A DNA stretch of 64,000 nt from assembly GCA_963693085.1 (NCBI GenBank), contig OY856412.1:1131134244-1131198243 (forward strand), read 5' to 3'. A model generated the notes under the pieces. It was not told the origin of the DNA and made no database searches. It saw only the letters and a program-made list of their open reading frames with translations. Shown here one piece after another: positions 35,563-46,671 of this stretch; the stretch's first letter is position 1, and the number at the start of each line of letters is the position of its first letter. The stretch comes from Alisma plantago-aquatica (lineage: Eukaryota; Streptophyta; Magnoliopsida; Alismatales; Alismataceae). The position numbers were made by a program, and so were the translations under genes.

Positions 35563-38113
35563 TGGTGTGATTCTTCTCAAGGCCACACTCTAAACAACTA
35601 AAGGTGGCTAGATTCAACCCTAAGGAAAAACACATAGATCTCTTAAAATTTGTATAAGGACCTATTCCAACACACATTCTCAACTAATCACACGTTCCCG
35701 CAAGTGCACAGGGTCGTGCTTTAGTATAGGCTAGTGGTAAGATTAGGGTTGATACTCAGGGAGAGAGGGGGCACTAGAGCTAAGTTGGTGTTAGCTATGT
35801 TTCTAAAGTGGAGATTAGGGTTTGAGGGTTTAAAATTGGGTTTGGTTTGATTAAAATACAATTGCAAGCCAAAAAGAGCAAGAAAGAAACTAAGTTAACA
35901 AAAGTCCTAGATTATTGTAAGCAATTTAAGTCTATCAAACTAAGCAAGGCAAGCAATTAGACTAGAGCAATGAGTTATACTACACTAGTATGCTAAGTTA
36001 TCAACTAGGGTGCAACATAAGCAATTAGACAAGCAAGAACCTAAGTTATCACTAATTAGCCAAATTAACACAAGCGAGCTCAAAGGAGCCCTAACTAATT
36101 GAGCAAGAACTAACTATCTAGAACTAGGCAATTAGCTAAGAATAAACAAAGGCAATTGACTACACTAGCATTAACAAGTTAAGAGGGCAAAGGTGTATTT
36201 TAAGCAATATGATGGGTAGATGGGCCCTTTGGGAATGCAACTTGATATTAGTTGGGGGAAGGTCAACATAGCATTCAAAACTCATATTTCAATTTAGATT
36301 ATCAAACCAAACAACAAGGCAAGTGCTATTAGAATATACCCTGTACTACTAGTTAGAGAACTAGGGTTAGGTGTAATTCTAGTAGGACTTGGCAAGTCTA
36401 GGTTTCTAGGGTATGTGGTATTAGGGAAATTGAGAGCCAAGGGTAGGAATGGGAGTAGAGATCAGGATATTTCACCTCATGTTACTTTCCATCTAGCCTT
36501 TAGGAAACTCTAGGAAATTGCACTAATCACACTTACACTAGCTACTTCAATCTCACACTCACTTGTAGAAGAAGGGATGTGTATGTAGGAATGAAGGGGG
36601 CTAGCTAGGGATCCACTATTTGGACCTAGGAGCCTTTCCTAAGATTTCCACATACATTCCATTTTCCCCTAAAAGATAAGTGTCATCAAGCATCACAAAA
36701 TAAGAAATTTATGTTTAAAAGCACAACTCACATGCAAGATAATGGGAAATGAGATATAAGAAAGAGGCAATCATCATAGAATGAAATTATGTTCATTCCA
36801 AATTATTTCCCCCCAAAATGGTATCAAAGTCACATTTTAGCCCCAAACATCCCACCACTAAGGGCTTAGCTAGACATGCTCAAAGAAAAGATAAAAGAAA
36901 TGAGAAGAAAGGGATATGACTCCATGGAGCTCGAAGTAGCTTCTTCTTCTTCACCTCCTAGATGTTGTAGAACGTGGCTCCTCCTATAAAGTGGGTGAAG
37001 GGCATGGAAATGAAGGGGGTTATGGTAGAAAACCTAGAAAACTAGGTTTCTATGGTGGAAATGAGGTGGAAATGGTGAGTGGAGGACTTGAATGCAAGGA
37101 AGGAGATGAAGGATCTCTAGAGTTGGTGGAATGGAGTAATGGAAGCTAAGGGGAGATAACCTTCATGTTGTGGCCGCCACCTATGTATATATAGGTGGTG
37201 GGGAGGCACTAGGGTAAGTAGGGGCAAAGTGGGAAAAATAGTAGTGAAAATGGGTAGGCTTAGGTGGTCACCATTGCTGTGTTGAGGTACCACAACCGTG
37301 GTGGGGGTTGCATGGTACTATTATGGGTAGTGGAATGGACGAGGTGGAAAGTGGAGTTGAAGTGATGAGTTTGTATGGTGGCTACGGCCATGGCGGTGTA
37401 CCACAATCGTGTTGGAAGAGGGGGCCACAGGCGAGGTCACTTTGAGGTTGATGTGTCTTCAGCATGCCACGGGTGTGGAGGGAACCACGGGCGAGGTGGC
37501 CTTCAAGGGCCATATTTGTGTTGATGGCTACAACCGTGGTCATTCATGTGTAAATTGGACCAAATCCATGTTGATTTTTTGGAACTTCATGCATAAATCA
37601 CCATGGGCGTGTTGATGACCACGGGCGAGCTGGAAAGCGCTGGCAACGACCGTTCTGGGGCCACGACCGTGGGGTCTTCAGTGACCATGGACGTTGTGAT
37701 GACCACGACCGTGGTCATTCATGTGTAAATTGAACACCTTCCTTGTAACTTTTAGAACATAATTTCCCACGACTGTGGTGATGTACCACAAGCTGTTTTG
37801 GGGCTTCTTGGTGCTGATCTCTACTTCATCTTCTTCATCTATCCTCCTTTTGCTTTGAATTTCTCTTGTGCATCCAAGGAAAGCTCAGGGAAGAGATAGG
37901 TCCACTCTTGGGGTGTAAGACCCCATAGGTGTTCTTTATCTCTCTCCCATGCATCAATGCATGCATAAGTTCCCTGAAATACACACAAAAGGAGGCATAC
38001 ATGCATTTGGCATAAAGATCATATTAGAGGGAATAACTTGTAATCTACAATGCTTAGATGTGATAATCATGCAAAAAGGCACAGGCTGAAAGCCCTAAAA
38101 TAGTGTTGCATCA
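35563..38113 (-). repeat. Solo gypsy LTR with exact 5-bp TSD
   Basis: A 2551-bp non-coding unit starting TGGTGTG and ending TTGCATCA (minus-strand start TGATGCAAC). It is flanked by GTATA at 35558-35562 and 38114-38118. Cutting it out rejoins the gypsy RNase H: TLDE on the right side and NYTTIEKE on the left are neighbours in relatives. There is a phrase CCCGCAAGTGCACAGGGTCG near its left end and an array of palindromic CCACGACCGTGG motifs (37265-37790). No internal region remains, so it is a solo LTR from recombination between two LTRs. Confidence 0.82.
37265..37790. repeat. CCACGACCGTGG palindrome array in solo LTR
   Basis: Twelve or more loosely spaced copies of an imperfect palindrome with consensus CCACGACCGTGG (e.g. 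37500s ACAACCGTGGTC; 37650s CCACGACCGTGG; 37708 CCACGACCGTGGTC). The phrase GTGGTCATTCATGTGTAAAT is duplicated at about 37538 and 37711, showing local copying. They lie in the U3-equivalent part of the LTR. Confidence 0.7.
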
Positions 38114-38118
38114 GTATA

Positions 38119-38283
38119 ATTGACCTGGATTCATCTAGGGTTTTGCTTGTGTAATAGATTACATGATGTTTCAGGTCTTTCTTCTGACCCGAAACTGTGC
38201 CAAAAATGTAATCACTAGTGTCACACATTAGTTCAAAAGGAAAATCCTAGTGGGGTGATTGGATCACTGATGTAGTTGTTAGA
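38119..38283 (-). pseudogene. Inverted gypsy RNase H, N-terminal part
   Basis: Minus-strand reading shows FELMCDTSDYIFG (the RNase H start; the first catalytic Asp is present), GQKKDLKHHVIYYTSKTLDE, then the solo LTR insertion. It ends abruptly at about 38283, where plus-strand RT sequence begins. This is an inversion junction. Confidence 0.75.
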
Positions 38284-38708
38284 GCATTTTTAGTGTGTTT
38301 GGTTCCCAAGAAGGGTGGTATGACAGTTATCAAAAGAGATAATGGTATGAAATAGCAACTATAACTATCAGGAGTTGGAGGATATGAATTGACCATAGAA
38401 AGTCAAATACAACACCAAGAAAGATCATTTCTCCCTACCCTTCATGGACCAAGTGTTGGAGAGCCTAGCCCACCACTCTTACTTTTGCTATTTAGATGGA
38501 TGTCCTAGTTTTTATCAAGTCCCTATTTGTCTGGACGACCAAGAAAAGACTACATTTGCCTATTTTTATGGTATGTATGCCTTCAGGAGTATGCCTTTTG
38601 GATTATGTAACACACCTACAACATTCCATTGGTGCAAGATATCTATCTTCTCTATTTTTTTGAAAGATTTTATGGAAGTTTTCATGGATGATTTTTCCAC
38701 CATGTTTT
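38284..38708 (+). pseudogene. gypsy reverse transcriptase core
   Basis: Starts VCLVPKKGGMTVIK and runs through the palm: FMDQVLESLAHHSYFCYLDG (38430s), QVPICLDDQEKTTF, AFRSMPFGLCNTPTTF, and the catalytic box FMDDFS near 38682 (usual Y/F-x-D-D). The long open frame is 38444-38710. It directly complements the RT N-terminus at 33020-33205 with only about two codons missing. It stops three residues after FMDD-FS and switches to reverse-strand copia LTR. Confidence 0.82.
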
Positions 38709-39245
38709 AGGATTGTGTTTGATGATGTCAAAGCATACCCAATGACATGTGACAAGTGCAGTGATTTTAGGTCTAAGAATCACAATCACCACCTTCACTA
38801 TGAGAGTTGACTATGATCTTACCATATGATGGTTTCCATGTCTCCCCCTCAAGGTGGGTATGTTTGATACATTGTTCCCTAACATGTATCTGTGTGCTTG
38901 GTTTGATATTTTCATATCATGACTAATGAGATTATGTCATCAACCAACCCACACTCTAGTCTTAGTGGTGTCTATCTACCTTCCACAGTAACAACCGACT
39001 AGGATAATAAGAACGTACATACTCTTAACATTCATATTATCTCATCCTTCCAAGTCACATACTTGAAGACATACGTCATTGAGTATTGTCATTCTTTAGA
39101 CATTCATAATGTTTCCTCATTCTCTCATAACTGAGTGAAACATAATGAATTGGAAGCTTGCCTTTATGAGTATTAATCAAATCCTTTATGGTATATGCCA
39201 TGTCAATCATCACATGATTGACTCTATGGGCATACCTTACCAACA
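38709..39245 (-). repeat. copia LTR fragment, first 540 bp, reverse strand
   Basis: On the minus strand it starts TGTTGGTAAG at 39245 and follows the LTR to about position 540 (AATCCTAAAACATGG). The next LTR bases are close to the start of the plus-strand fragment at 33206. Together the two fragments make nearly one complete LTR with a gap of about 25 bp. Confidence 0.8.
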
Positions 39246-39602
39246 GACTCCCACTTGCACTTAGAGACAATCACCCATGAATCACATTCTTAGTGATCCA
39301 AACATGTCCATCATGCTTCTGCTGCGCAAGTGCTTTATTGAGCGGGTTAGCAACACTTTGCTATTAGTCGGTATATTGCATGTTTTCTTCTGTATTTGTT
39401 GTATGATTTCTTATATGAAATGGAACTATCGTAATATGGTATCTGATATTCTTTGCCTAACAATTAGCTCCATTTTTGTCACAGTACCACTACTGAGTCA
39501 TTAATGGTTGTAGCATCTACAAGTTCATCACATGAACCTTTAGATCCATATAATATTACTCTGTGTTCATAACTGATGGAGCCTCCACTTATGTGGAGTT
39601 GT
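39246..39602 (-). pseudogene. copia 3' internal end, reverse strand (copy 3)
   Basis: Minus-strand polypurine tract AAGTGGGAGTC (39256-39246), preceded by the non-coding 3' tail and RNase H end found also at 12050-12446 and 25560-25925. This shows the fragment at 38709 was a 3' LTR. The left part of copy 3 is lost or cut by the gypsy LTR that begins near 39602. Confidence 0.75.
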
Positions 39603-41305
39603 GTGCACCACTAAAAATCCTAGAGATAGTAAGTCTCTAAGTTTAGCCTTACGTATGATATAATAAGATCTCCACCCACGTATGCTAAGATACGTGGAAG
39701 TCTTATCGTAGTATAGTTAAGGGTCGAATCCACGAGACAATAGTTTTGTTAAGAGTTTAACAAGATGGAAACATAGTAATTCTACTTATCTACTTAAGAG
39801 TTGACGTTTAGATCAAAGAGTTGGTTTGATGATTAAACTAATGTGTGGAGAAAGTAAATAGCAAGAAAGTAAACTTAAGGTTGTAAACGATAATTGGAAA
39901 CCACTAGGATGTGATCGAGTTTCACCACCATTACACATGGATCAAAACATACATCATAACAACATGGCTTGCAAAGAAAGGGTCTAAACAGTTAGTATCT
40001 TGTAGACTTAGCTTCCTTTCAGATAACTAACTACGAGAAACGTGGGAGTATTGCAATGCCAGCCATCCCCAAACGAATGGTCACTTACTTTGCATTACTC
40101 CCTTTGTAAAGTGTGTTCCTCGACCTATCAAAGTTGTACTTTCGTACGTCAACTAATTCCATTTCATAGTATGAAAGTACAAAGATGGAGGTGAGTCTAC
40201 TCCACTCCTTGAAAGATGTTCATAGACACCGAAATAGATATATGGTGACTACATACATCAAGAACCAACATGCAATCGATATTCAAATCTAAAAGCACAA
40301 ACATAAACAATTCACACTGATAGATAATAGATAACACAAGTTGGTGATCAAGCAACTAGCATTCATTAAACGATTGATGTTGAACATAGTATTTCTCTAT
40401 TGCAAACTCATAAATTACAATGTATGAAATGAAAACATGGGTAGTGGGGCTACTCCCCACACCCTAGTGTATGGGACTACTTGCTCATGGCAAGAACAAA
40501 AAAGGAGGCGGGAAGAGAGAAAGAGAGCATCATCTCCACGTAGGAGGGAGGAGGGTCGACCCCTTGGAGTAGAGAGCAACTATCTTGACACCACGTGGTT
40601 GACCTGATGAAGAATTCTTCACTTCCCACCTTCTATGTCGATGAGAGAGAAAGCAGCTTGAGGATGAAGTGTGGATCTTGGACCGGCAGCCTTGGGGTGG
40701 AGGATGGAGGATGAAACAGCTCTAAAACAGTTGGGGTAGCCTTTGGGCGTCTAAGAATTTGATCCTTTGTGAAGACCCCTTGGGTCCTATTTATAGGCTT
40801 TGAGTGAATCTTAAACGATTTTGAGTTATGTGGGTTCAAACTGTCGTAGAGACCATTTGGGCTCTTTCGGTTTGGAGACCATTTGGACTCTCTCGGTTTG
40901 GAGACCGTTTGAGTCCTAACGGTTTGGAGACCATTTGCGTTCATACGGTCTTGGGACCATTTGACTTTCACACGGTCTCGGGACCATTTCACTTTTATTC
41001 AGTCTCAGGACCGGTTGATCTTTATACAATCTTGGGACCGTATGGCTTCACACGGTCTTGGGACCATTTGGCTTCACCCAGTCTTGGGACCGTTTGGCCT
41101 CCATTCGGTCTTGGGGCCGTTTGGCCTCCATTCGGTCTTGGGACCGTTTGGAGTTTTTGTAAAAAAAATTGTGTTTTTATGTAAGAAGAAAAGGAGAAAA
41201 TTTAGTCTAATGGTATATTCACAATAGAATGGAAAGTTAAATATTCTATCTAATTTATCTAGGAAAAAGTATGGAAAACTGAGAAAAACTAGTAAGATAA
41301 CATCA
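39602..41305 (-). repeat. gypsy 3' LTR (minus strand)
   Basis: Non-coding unit that starts (minus strand) TGATGTTATC at 41305, next to a polypurine tract and stem-loop (41324-41360), and ends near 39602. The end region has TACGTGGAAG...GGGTCGAATCCACGAGAC, laid out like the ends of the other two gypsy LTRs (35700, 43300). It contains the 27-bp ACCGTTTGG array. The partner 5' LTR is not in the window and should lie to the right if intact. The left boundary is uncertain by several bases. Confidence 0.6.
40849..41151. repeat. 26-27-bp tandem array (GGACCGTTTGG...CGGTCTTG)
   Basis: About 11.5 head-to-tail units, each of the form GGACCRTTTGG, 8-9 variable bases, then CGGTCTTG. The two edges of the unit, ACCGTTTGG and CGGT, are partly inverted copies. 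The first units read GAGACCATTTGG, the last GGACCGTTTGG. Plus-strand frames across it are repeat artefacts, not genes. Confidence 0.85.
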
Positions 41306-42541
41306 CAAAATGGGAGGTTATTACCCCCCTAACTTAGAGTCTAGCTTGTCCTCAAGCTAGATAGAGCTAAGGCACGTAGTGGCAAGGCGATTTTATTTAG
41401 TGAAGATTTCTATACTCTTGCTTCAATTCTAAACCAGAGATCTCCTAGAGTTTTATCGAGGCTTCCTCTTGCACTAACTCTTTCAGGTATCGAGAGTTGC
41501 GTGGATCTCAGGTTTCTTCCGTATCGCGTAACTCGCATTGGGACCACCTTTTCCTTTATCGTATTCTATGCATGTCTTCGACTCTAAGCAGTTTTATACT
41601 TCTTTGAAATTCCTACCAGAATGCTAAGATAGGTATGAGGGTTGGCTAAAGGCTACTGTGTAACTCCCCCTTTAAGTGTGGAGGGGTTTATCTAAACTTT
41701 TAGGATCTCACTACCGGGCGTGACACATCTGCCTTTGTGAGGGCAGCTAAATGTACCGATCGGGCGAGTCCTTTATTAGCTTTTTCATATACTTGGAGAC
41801 CTTAGGATCTCACTATCGGGCGTGACACATCTGTCTTTGTGAGGGCAGCTGAATGTACCGGATGGGCAAGACCTTTATTGGCTCTTCGTATAAGTCTTTA
41901 TGCATGGCACAACTCTCATGTTTTTATTCAACACTCAGGCTTTTATTCATATGCTCACAGGCTTAGGAATTGGGTATTTAGGATTTTATTTGGGCTGTCA
42001 AGCCTCTTTTTTAAAAGAAGAAAATTGTTTCTTAGGGTTTCCTAACATGCACTTATTACGGTTTCGTACTTGGTGGTCCACTTGTGAGGTTCCTTGATTT
42101 AGATTTTGCCTGGTTCCCTCCCGTCCTTGAGAGTGTTTAGCTTGTTTCGACCAAGATGTTAACTTGTGGAGAGTCTGATGCAGAATTGAAGCAAAAGCAT
42201 AAGAATCGAGTATGAAACTGATTTATTAATTCGCCATTACATGCTACTTATGTAGTTTCTTTTGAGGACTACTTTGTCTCTAATTTAGCTAGGGGTGACT
42301 CTTTTCCAAAGCAAAAGTTGTTTTATATGTAAGAGTTATTCTATCAAAGAAATTACTGAAAAATATAAATGTCAAAGGAAAGGAAAAATTTGTACAGAAG
42401 AACAAAGGTGAAAGAAAGAGTAGAGAGAAAAGGGTTTGAATATGATACCTCTCCCTTACCCAATGTACCCCCCCTAACTTATCACTCACTCTGTCATCAG
42501 GGTGTCAAAGTGATAGGTTGAGAAGTACATGGGCAAGGGTA
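41306..42541 (-). other. gypsy 3' internal region: PPT, stem-loop, duplication, no ORF
   Basis: Non-coding DNA between the C48 pseudogene stop (42542) and the gypsy LTR. Near its left end lie a C-run (41324-41329; G-run on the minus strand) and a perfect 8-bp stem hairpin (41341-41360). Near its right end are a second C-run (42468-42474) and a stem-loop (42480-42515). A 102-bp tandem duplication lies at 41701-41904. No protein similarity. The two C-run modules could mean this stretch belongs to one or two gypsy-type elements. Confidence 0.5.
41701..41904. repeat. 102-bp tandem duplication
   Basis: TAGGATCTCACTA.CGGGCGT starts at 41701 and again at 41803. The units share GACACATCTG.CTTTGTGAGG and GCAGCT.AATGTACCG and differ at scattered positions, so the duplication is not recent. 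Confidence 0.85.
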
Positions 42542-43276
42542 TTAAGGTTTTGTTAATCCCTTATTTGCTCCATGAGATCGTAGGAGATTAGCTGCAAATT
42601 TTCCATGTAAAGCGTGGTAATCCACGTCCTTCATGTCCTCCACTTGTTTTCCAAGAACAGTGATGGTATATATCCAGTAGAGGATGTAGAAACCGCAGTC
42701 ATTCGATTCTCTGATCTGCTGGGGACATCTGTGGTTGAAGGCTGGGCGATGGAAATGTTCTTTTTCGTACGCCTCTATGAGTTTGCCTAGGAGATTGTGT
42801 AGTCATTTAGCACAATCCTTTTCCACTTCCTCTGTCAGTGTATTTGTTGTAACAGCATATTGTCTTTGGTTTGGATCATACTGGCTGTCGGAACTATTGT
42901 AAATGATTGTAGTTCCCTCATGCAAATTTGTTGCGAGTAGCATCCAGTGCTCAGAGTGAAGAAAAGGAAACATAATGAACTTCAGAGTCATGTTTTGAAG
43001 ATACGAGATAAGGTCCTTCATGGTTCTAAAGTTCTTGGATCCAAGTAAATCATCCTTCATGTATGACGACGCCATATAAACCATAGACAGGTCCCATGCT
43101 AGAAGAAACTGGTAGGCAGTCATCAAGCACAAGGATAAAGAACCTTTGGTTTGTATAGTTTCACGGAGTGAATCTGCCATTATTAGGATGTTTCTGTGTA
43201 TGAAAACAAGCTCATCTTTCTCTGCGTAAAGCCTAGACATGACGAGTCTGAGTTCATTATCAGAAAGGTTTTTGCA
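42542..43276 (-). pseudogene. Second C48 (Ulp1-like) protease domain of the nested transposon gene
   Basis: C-terminal exon of the minus-strand gene that starts beyond the right edge. Reading from 43276: CKNLSDNELRLVMSRLY, a helical region, then a Ulp1-type core. This has FPFLHSEHWML (catalytic His, about 42960), YNSSDSQ (Asp, about 42890) and QQIRESNDCGFY (Gln and Cys, about 42710), so the His-Asp-Gln-Cys set of family C48 is complete. It ends at TAA 42542-42544. One TGA (42803-42805) lies between Asp and Gln. C48 enzymes cleave SUMO or related peptides; copies carried by plant transposons have no settled role. Its 5' side is cut by the gypsy element at 43282. Confidence 0.72.
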
Positions 43277-43281
43277 TGCGG

Positions 43282-44674
43282 TGACACGCGTATAACGTGC
43301 ATGTAATACACAAGTGTACGTTTCGAAGTAATATGGGATTATGAGTCCCGAGTTATCGAACACGGGGAGTTATGAGGTTAAAGACTATTACTAATTAGGA
43401 TTGATCAGCTAAGCTGAAAACAAGAGTTGATTGAAAAAGAAAATAAAAATAAAAGAAAACAAAACAACTGATTAAATGGTTGGTTTAATCAATTAAAAAT
43501 GGAATCCTTAGGATTGTGGTTTCACCGCAGATTCTCATTGTACTAATTCCTACACAATTATCCTAATTTGTCTCCTATTCCGGGTAGTGGCCTGTAGTCA
43601 GAATTGCTCGCTTTCGTGATACAATTCACTACCTAAATCTAGGTCGGTTCCACAGTAGTAGTAACCTATACCCTAAACTAGGTGCATGAAGATCATACTC
43701 TGGGTTTCCACCATTAACTGTACATCGCCTTGTTCAAATGATTTATTAGTTAATGTGATTATCGTCTCTTTTCAACCGTTAATTCTTATTTCAAAGTAAT
43801 TAAAGGTATTATATTATCATTAGGGTGATCAATCATAATGATATAATGGAGAAAACGACATCATACCACGGATTTGAGAGACAAATTATGATAAACTATG
43901 TAAAAAGTATCCTACAATGATTAACCGGGCTACTCCTGGGTCCTAAGGAATTACAATTTTTAGCTTAAAATAGACGACATGGTATCACAGTAAGTCGAAA
44001 AGATGTAAAACATGAATTTCGAGATATAGTAAATTGGAGAAAGGGTTAAAGAGTGGATCTGGAGACGATGGAGAGAATTTGCCATCATTTCCACCATCAA
44101 AACGCCTCTGAGGTCTTCCGTGTAGGGTTCCTCTACTTTTCTCTCTCCGTTCGGTTGCCGTATCGTCCCCTCGTGATAGATTTCCCAATTGCGGTTCTAA
44201 TGGTGTCTTTTATAGCCGTCGTATATGTTTAGGTCAAGAAGAAACCTAAAATGTAATTTTTAATACAATATGTGTTAGATTTAACACATTAAAATTTAGT
44301 CTGCAGCGTCTGAGTCGATGGTATCGAGTTGGAAGTCGATGGCTTCACAGTAAAATGTCTTTTTCCTTTTCAATCTGGAGCAAAAAATATTTGTACTCTG
44401 ATGCCATGTCGCTACCATCGAGTTGCAAGTCGATGGTATCGACTTTGCTCCAGTAAATAATAATTATCTGCACTAAAATAATCAATGAATAAAATCAAAT
44501 AATTACTATAATAATTAAAACATGTAAAATACATGTAAAAATATAAGAAATGATGCACAAGTGATTTTTACGAATTTGGTAAAATATGTATTAAAAAGAT
44601 ATTCAATTAAGCACAAATTACAAAGAAAATAACCAAATTAGATATCAAAATAATGACAATTTATGCATACATCA
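43282..44674 (-). repeat. 3' LTR of non-autonomous gypsy
   Basis: Pairs with 47859-49257. Contains several AGTCGATGGTATCGA-type palindromes (44310-44350, 44415-44445). One site reads AGTCGATGGCTTCACAG where the 5' LTR has a longer AGTATCGACTTCTTCACAG, an indel within the motif. Confidence 0.92.
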
Positions 44675-44710
44675 CACCCCTAAGCTTGAATATTGCTCAT
44701 CCTCGAGCAA
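44675..44710 (-). promoter_or_regulatory. Polypurine tract with stem-loop
   Basis: The minus strand reads a stem-loop (TTGCTC, loop GAGGAT, GAGCAA; 44710-44693), then ATTCAAGCTTAGGGGTG ending at the LTR start. The G-run primes plus-strand synthesis. The hairpin matches a module at three other places in the window. Confidence 0.7.
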
Positions 44711-46671
44711 CACTACTCTTGGATTTGTTTTAAAAAGTCAACTAGAAGATAGGTACCTATGAATTATTTTTTCTAACCGCCCTCCACCAGTCGGTCCCAA
44801 ACCGATCCTTGCCAACCACTGAACAAGTAACTACTCTAAAGCGATCAATAATATTCATAATAGATGTCCACAATAAGATTAATGAAAAACACTATCAATA
44901 TGAAGCAGTTAATATCATGGCCAGTAGGATACATGCTTGATGCACCATGTGATATCCCTATCTACATTGCTCTGATCTACCTAAATAAACTACTTAGAAG
45001 CAGATCCCCAAATAAACATGGATGAGGGGATTAATTATGATGATGGCCTACCATACAGAGCAATGGGTGGAAAAGATGGGTGGCTATGAAAATAGGATTC
45101 ACAAGAATCATCTAAATTATTTATGCAAAAAGTAAAAATATGATGCACCTGTGTGATGGATAAATTTTGAATGTATGATTTCTAATGACTATTTTTTATT
45201 TTGGTGGAATGATGTATGTAATGGGTGTCTCATCCTAATTATGAGTATAAGTGGAAAGGTGTTTATAAAAAGAATCACAATCCCCTCATTTGTTGCTTAG
45301 AGAGAATATAGAATTGAACTTAAAATCCTTTTCTCCTATTTTTTCTTTTTCTTTTTCAATAACTATTTTTTTTCTTACCCTATTTTTAGCAAGATGAACA
45401 TTTCATGCTTGATTTGTTTTAAATTTGGAGAAGGAGTAAGGCGATACAACTTCTTTTTCACACTCTTTCATGAGAGAAGACCGTAGAAGATAATAAATAT
45501 GTAATATCTTATGAAATATGCAATGCAAATGCAACTATATGAAATTTTGTTATGCAAACTACAAATGGTCAAAAGAGATTATATTATTTTTTTTCTTTTT
45601 CTAATGCATAATAAAATGAACTAACTATATGCTTCCTATCATGCCATGTAATGCATACAAGAGGAAAATAACTTGGATTAAACTTGATCATCCTATGGTG
45701 GTGAATGAAGATGAATGGAAGGTGGCTGAGATCACATGACTAAGAGACAATGTCTTTCCCAACCATGATATGTCCCTCTTCTATCAACTTGTGTAACAGG
45801 GTAACCTTAGAGTTTATTTCTAGAATTCACATTAAAGATCATGTTATTGTTTGGTTGGCTTGGACTCAAACATCATCGTCATAACACAAGCCATAGGATT
45901 AAGTTAGGTTTTTCATTCATTCAGTATGTCATCAAGCTGACTAATCCAAACAATTCCTCCAGTTATGTACTCTTAAACATAGCAAATTTAGCATAAAGTG
46001 CAAAGCATAATAGCACATTCAAATTTTTATTTAGAATTTTCAGAATTGATATCACATCATCAACAAACGGCTAATCCTAACCAAAATTTTATATTTTGTC
46101 CACAATTACACTAGATAGAAGTGGACCCTAAGAACAAAATGAAAAATCTAATTTTTCCGAAACAAAAACATGTATATGTATGATATAAAGAAAAATGCAA
46201 GAGGTAAAGATAGAAGCACCGTTCCATTCCTCCCCCTAAGCTTGAATATGACATTGTCCGCAATGTCAAAAGTAAAGGAAGACAAATGGAATGATTGTAC
46301 CGATATGTGAGCTCGTATATGGGTAAAAGATGGGTGGATGGGATTCCCATGAAGACATGCCCTCCAATACGCACTTGAGCTCGGTGAAGTGTCGATGCTT
46401 GCTCAGCTTGTGAGATGTCACTGATGAGAACTCAGTACTACCGATAGTGAAGTCGGTGGTACCGACTCAATGCATCCTTGCACACTGAATGCACATATCA
46501 AGGCACCTTTTTTTTACTTGCATCAAAACTAGATATCACAATCTACAAATAGGAATGTAAAAGTAGAATTGAAAGTTTAACAAAATAAACCTAATTGGTG
46601 GGTTGCCTCCCACAAGCTCCCTTATTTAACATCCTAGGATGGACACATGTACATCAACAATAATCAAGTGG
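44711..46671 (-). other. Non-coding interior of the gypsy element
   Basis: Two kilobases between the ORF stop and the PPT, AT-rich, with no usable frame. Near 46231-46267 it contains a second, internal copy of the C-run plus hairpin module (CCCCCTAAGCTTGAATATG followed by a GACATTG/CAATGTC stem), almost the same as the true PPT module at 44677. Confidence 0.7.
46231..46267 (-). repeat. Internal duplicate of the PPT stem-loop module
   Basis: CCCCCTAAGCTTGAATATG then a 7-bp stem (GACATTG, loop TCCG, CAATGTC). The first 16 bases nearly repeat 44677-44694. A central polypurine tract or the relic of an earlier nested 3' end would both fit. Confidence 0.6.

Noticed and set aside
40633..41227. Overlapping frames of 88-119 codons on both strands
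   Set aside because: They translate the 27-bp tandem array (repeating GPFG and RDH-type peptides) and are not genes.
42289..42489. 66-codon Phe/Leu/Ser-rich minus-strand frame that looks like a membrane peptide
   Set aside because: It lies in T/C-rich non-coding DNA downstream of the C48 stop, with no family match; composition explains it.
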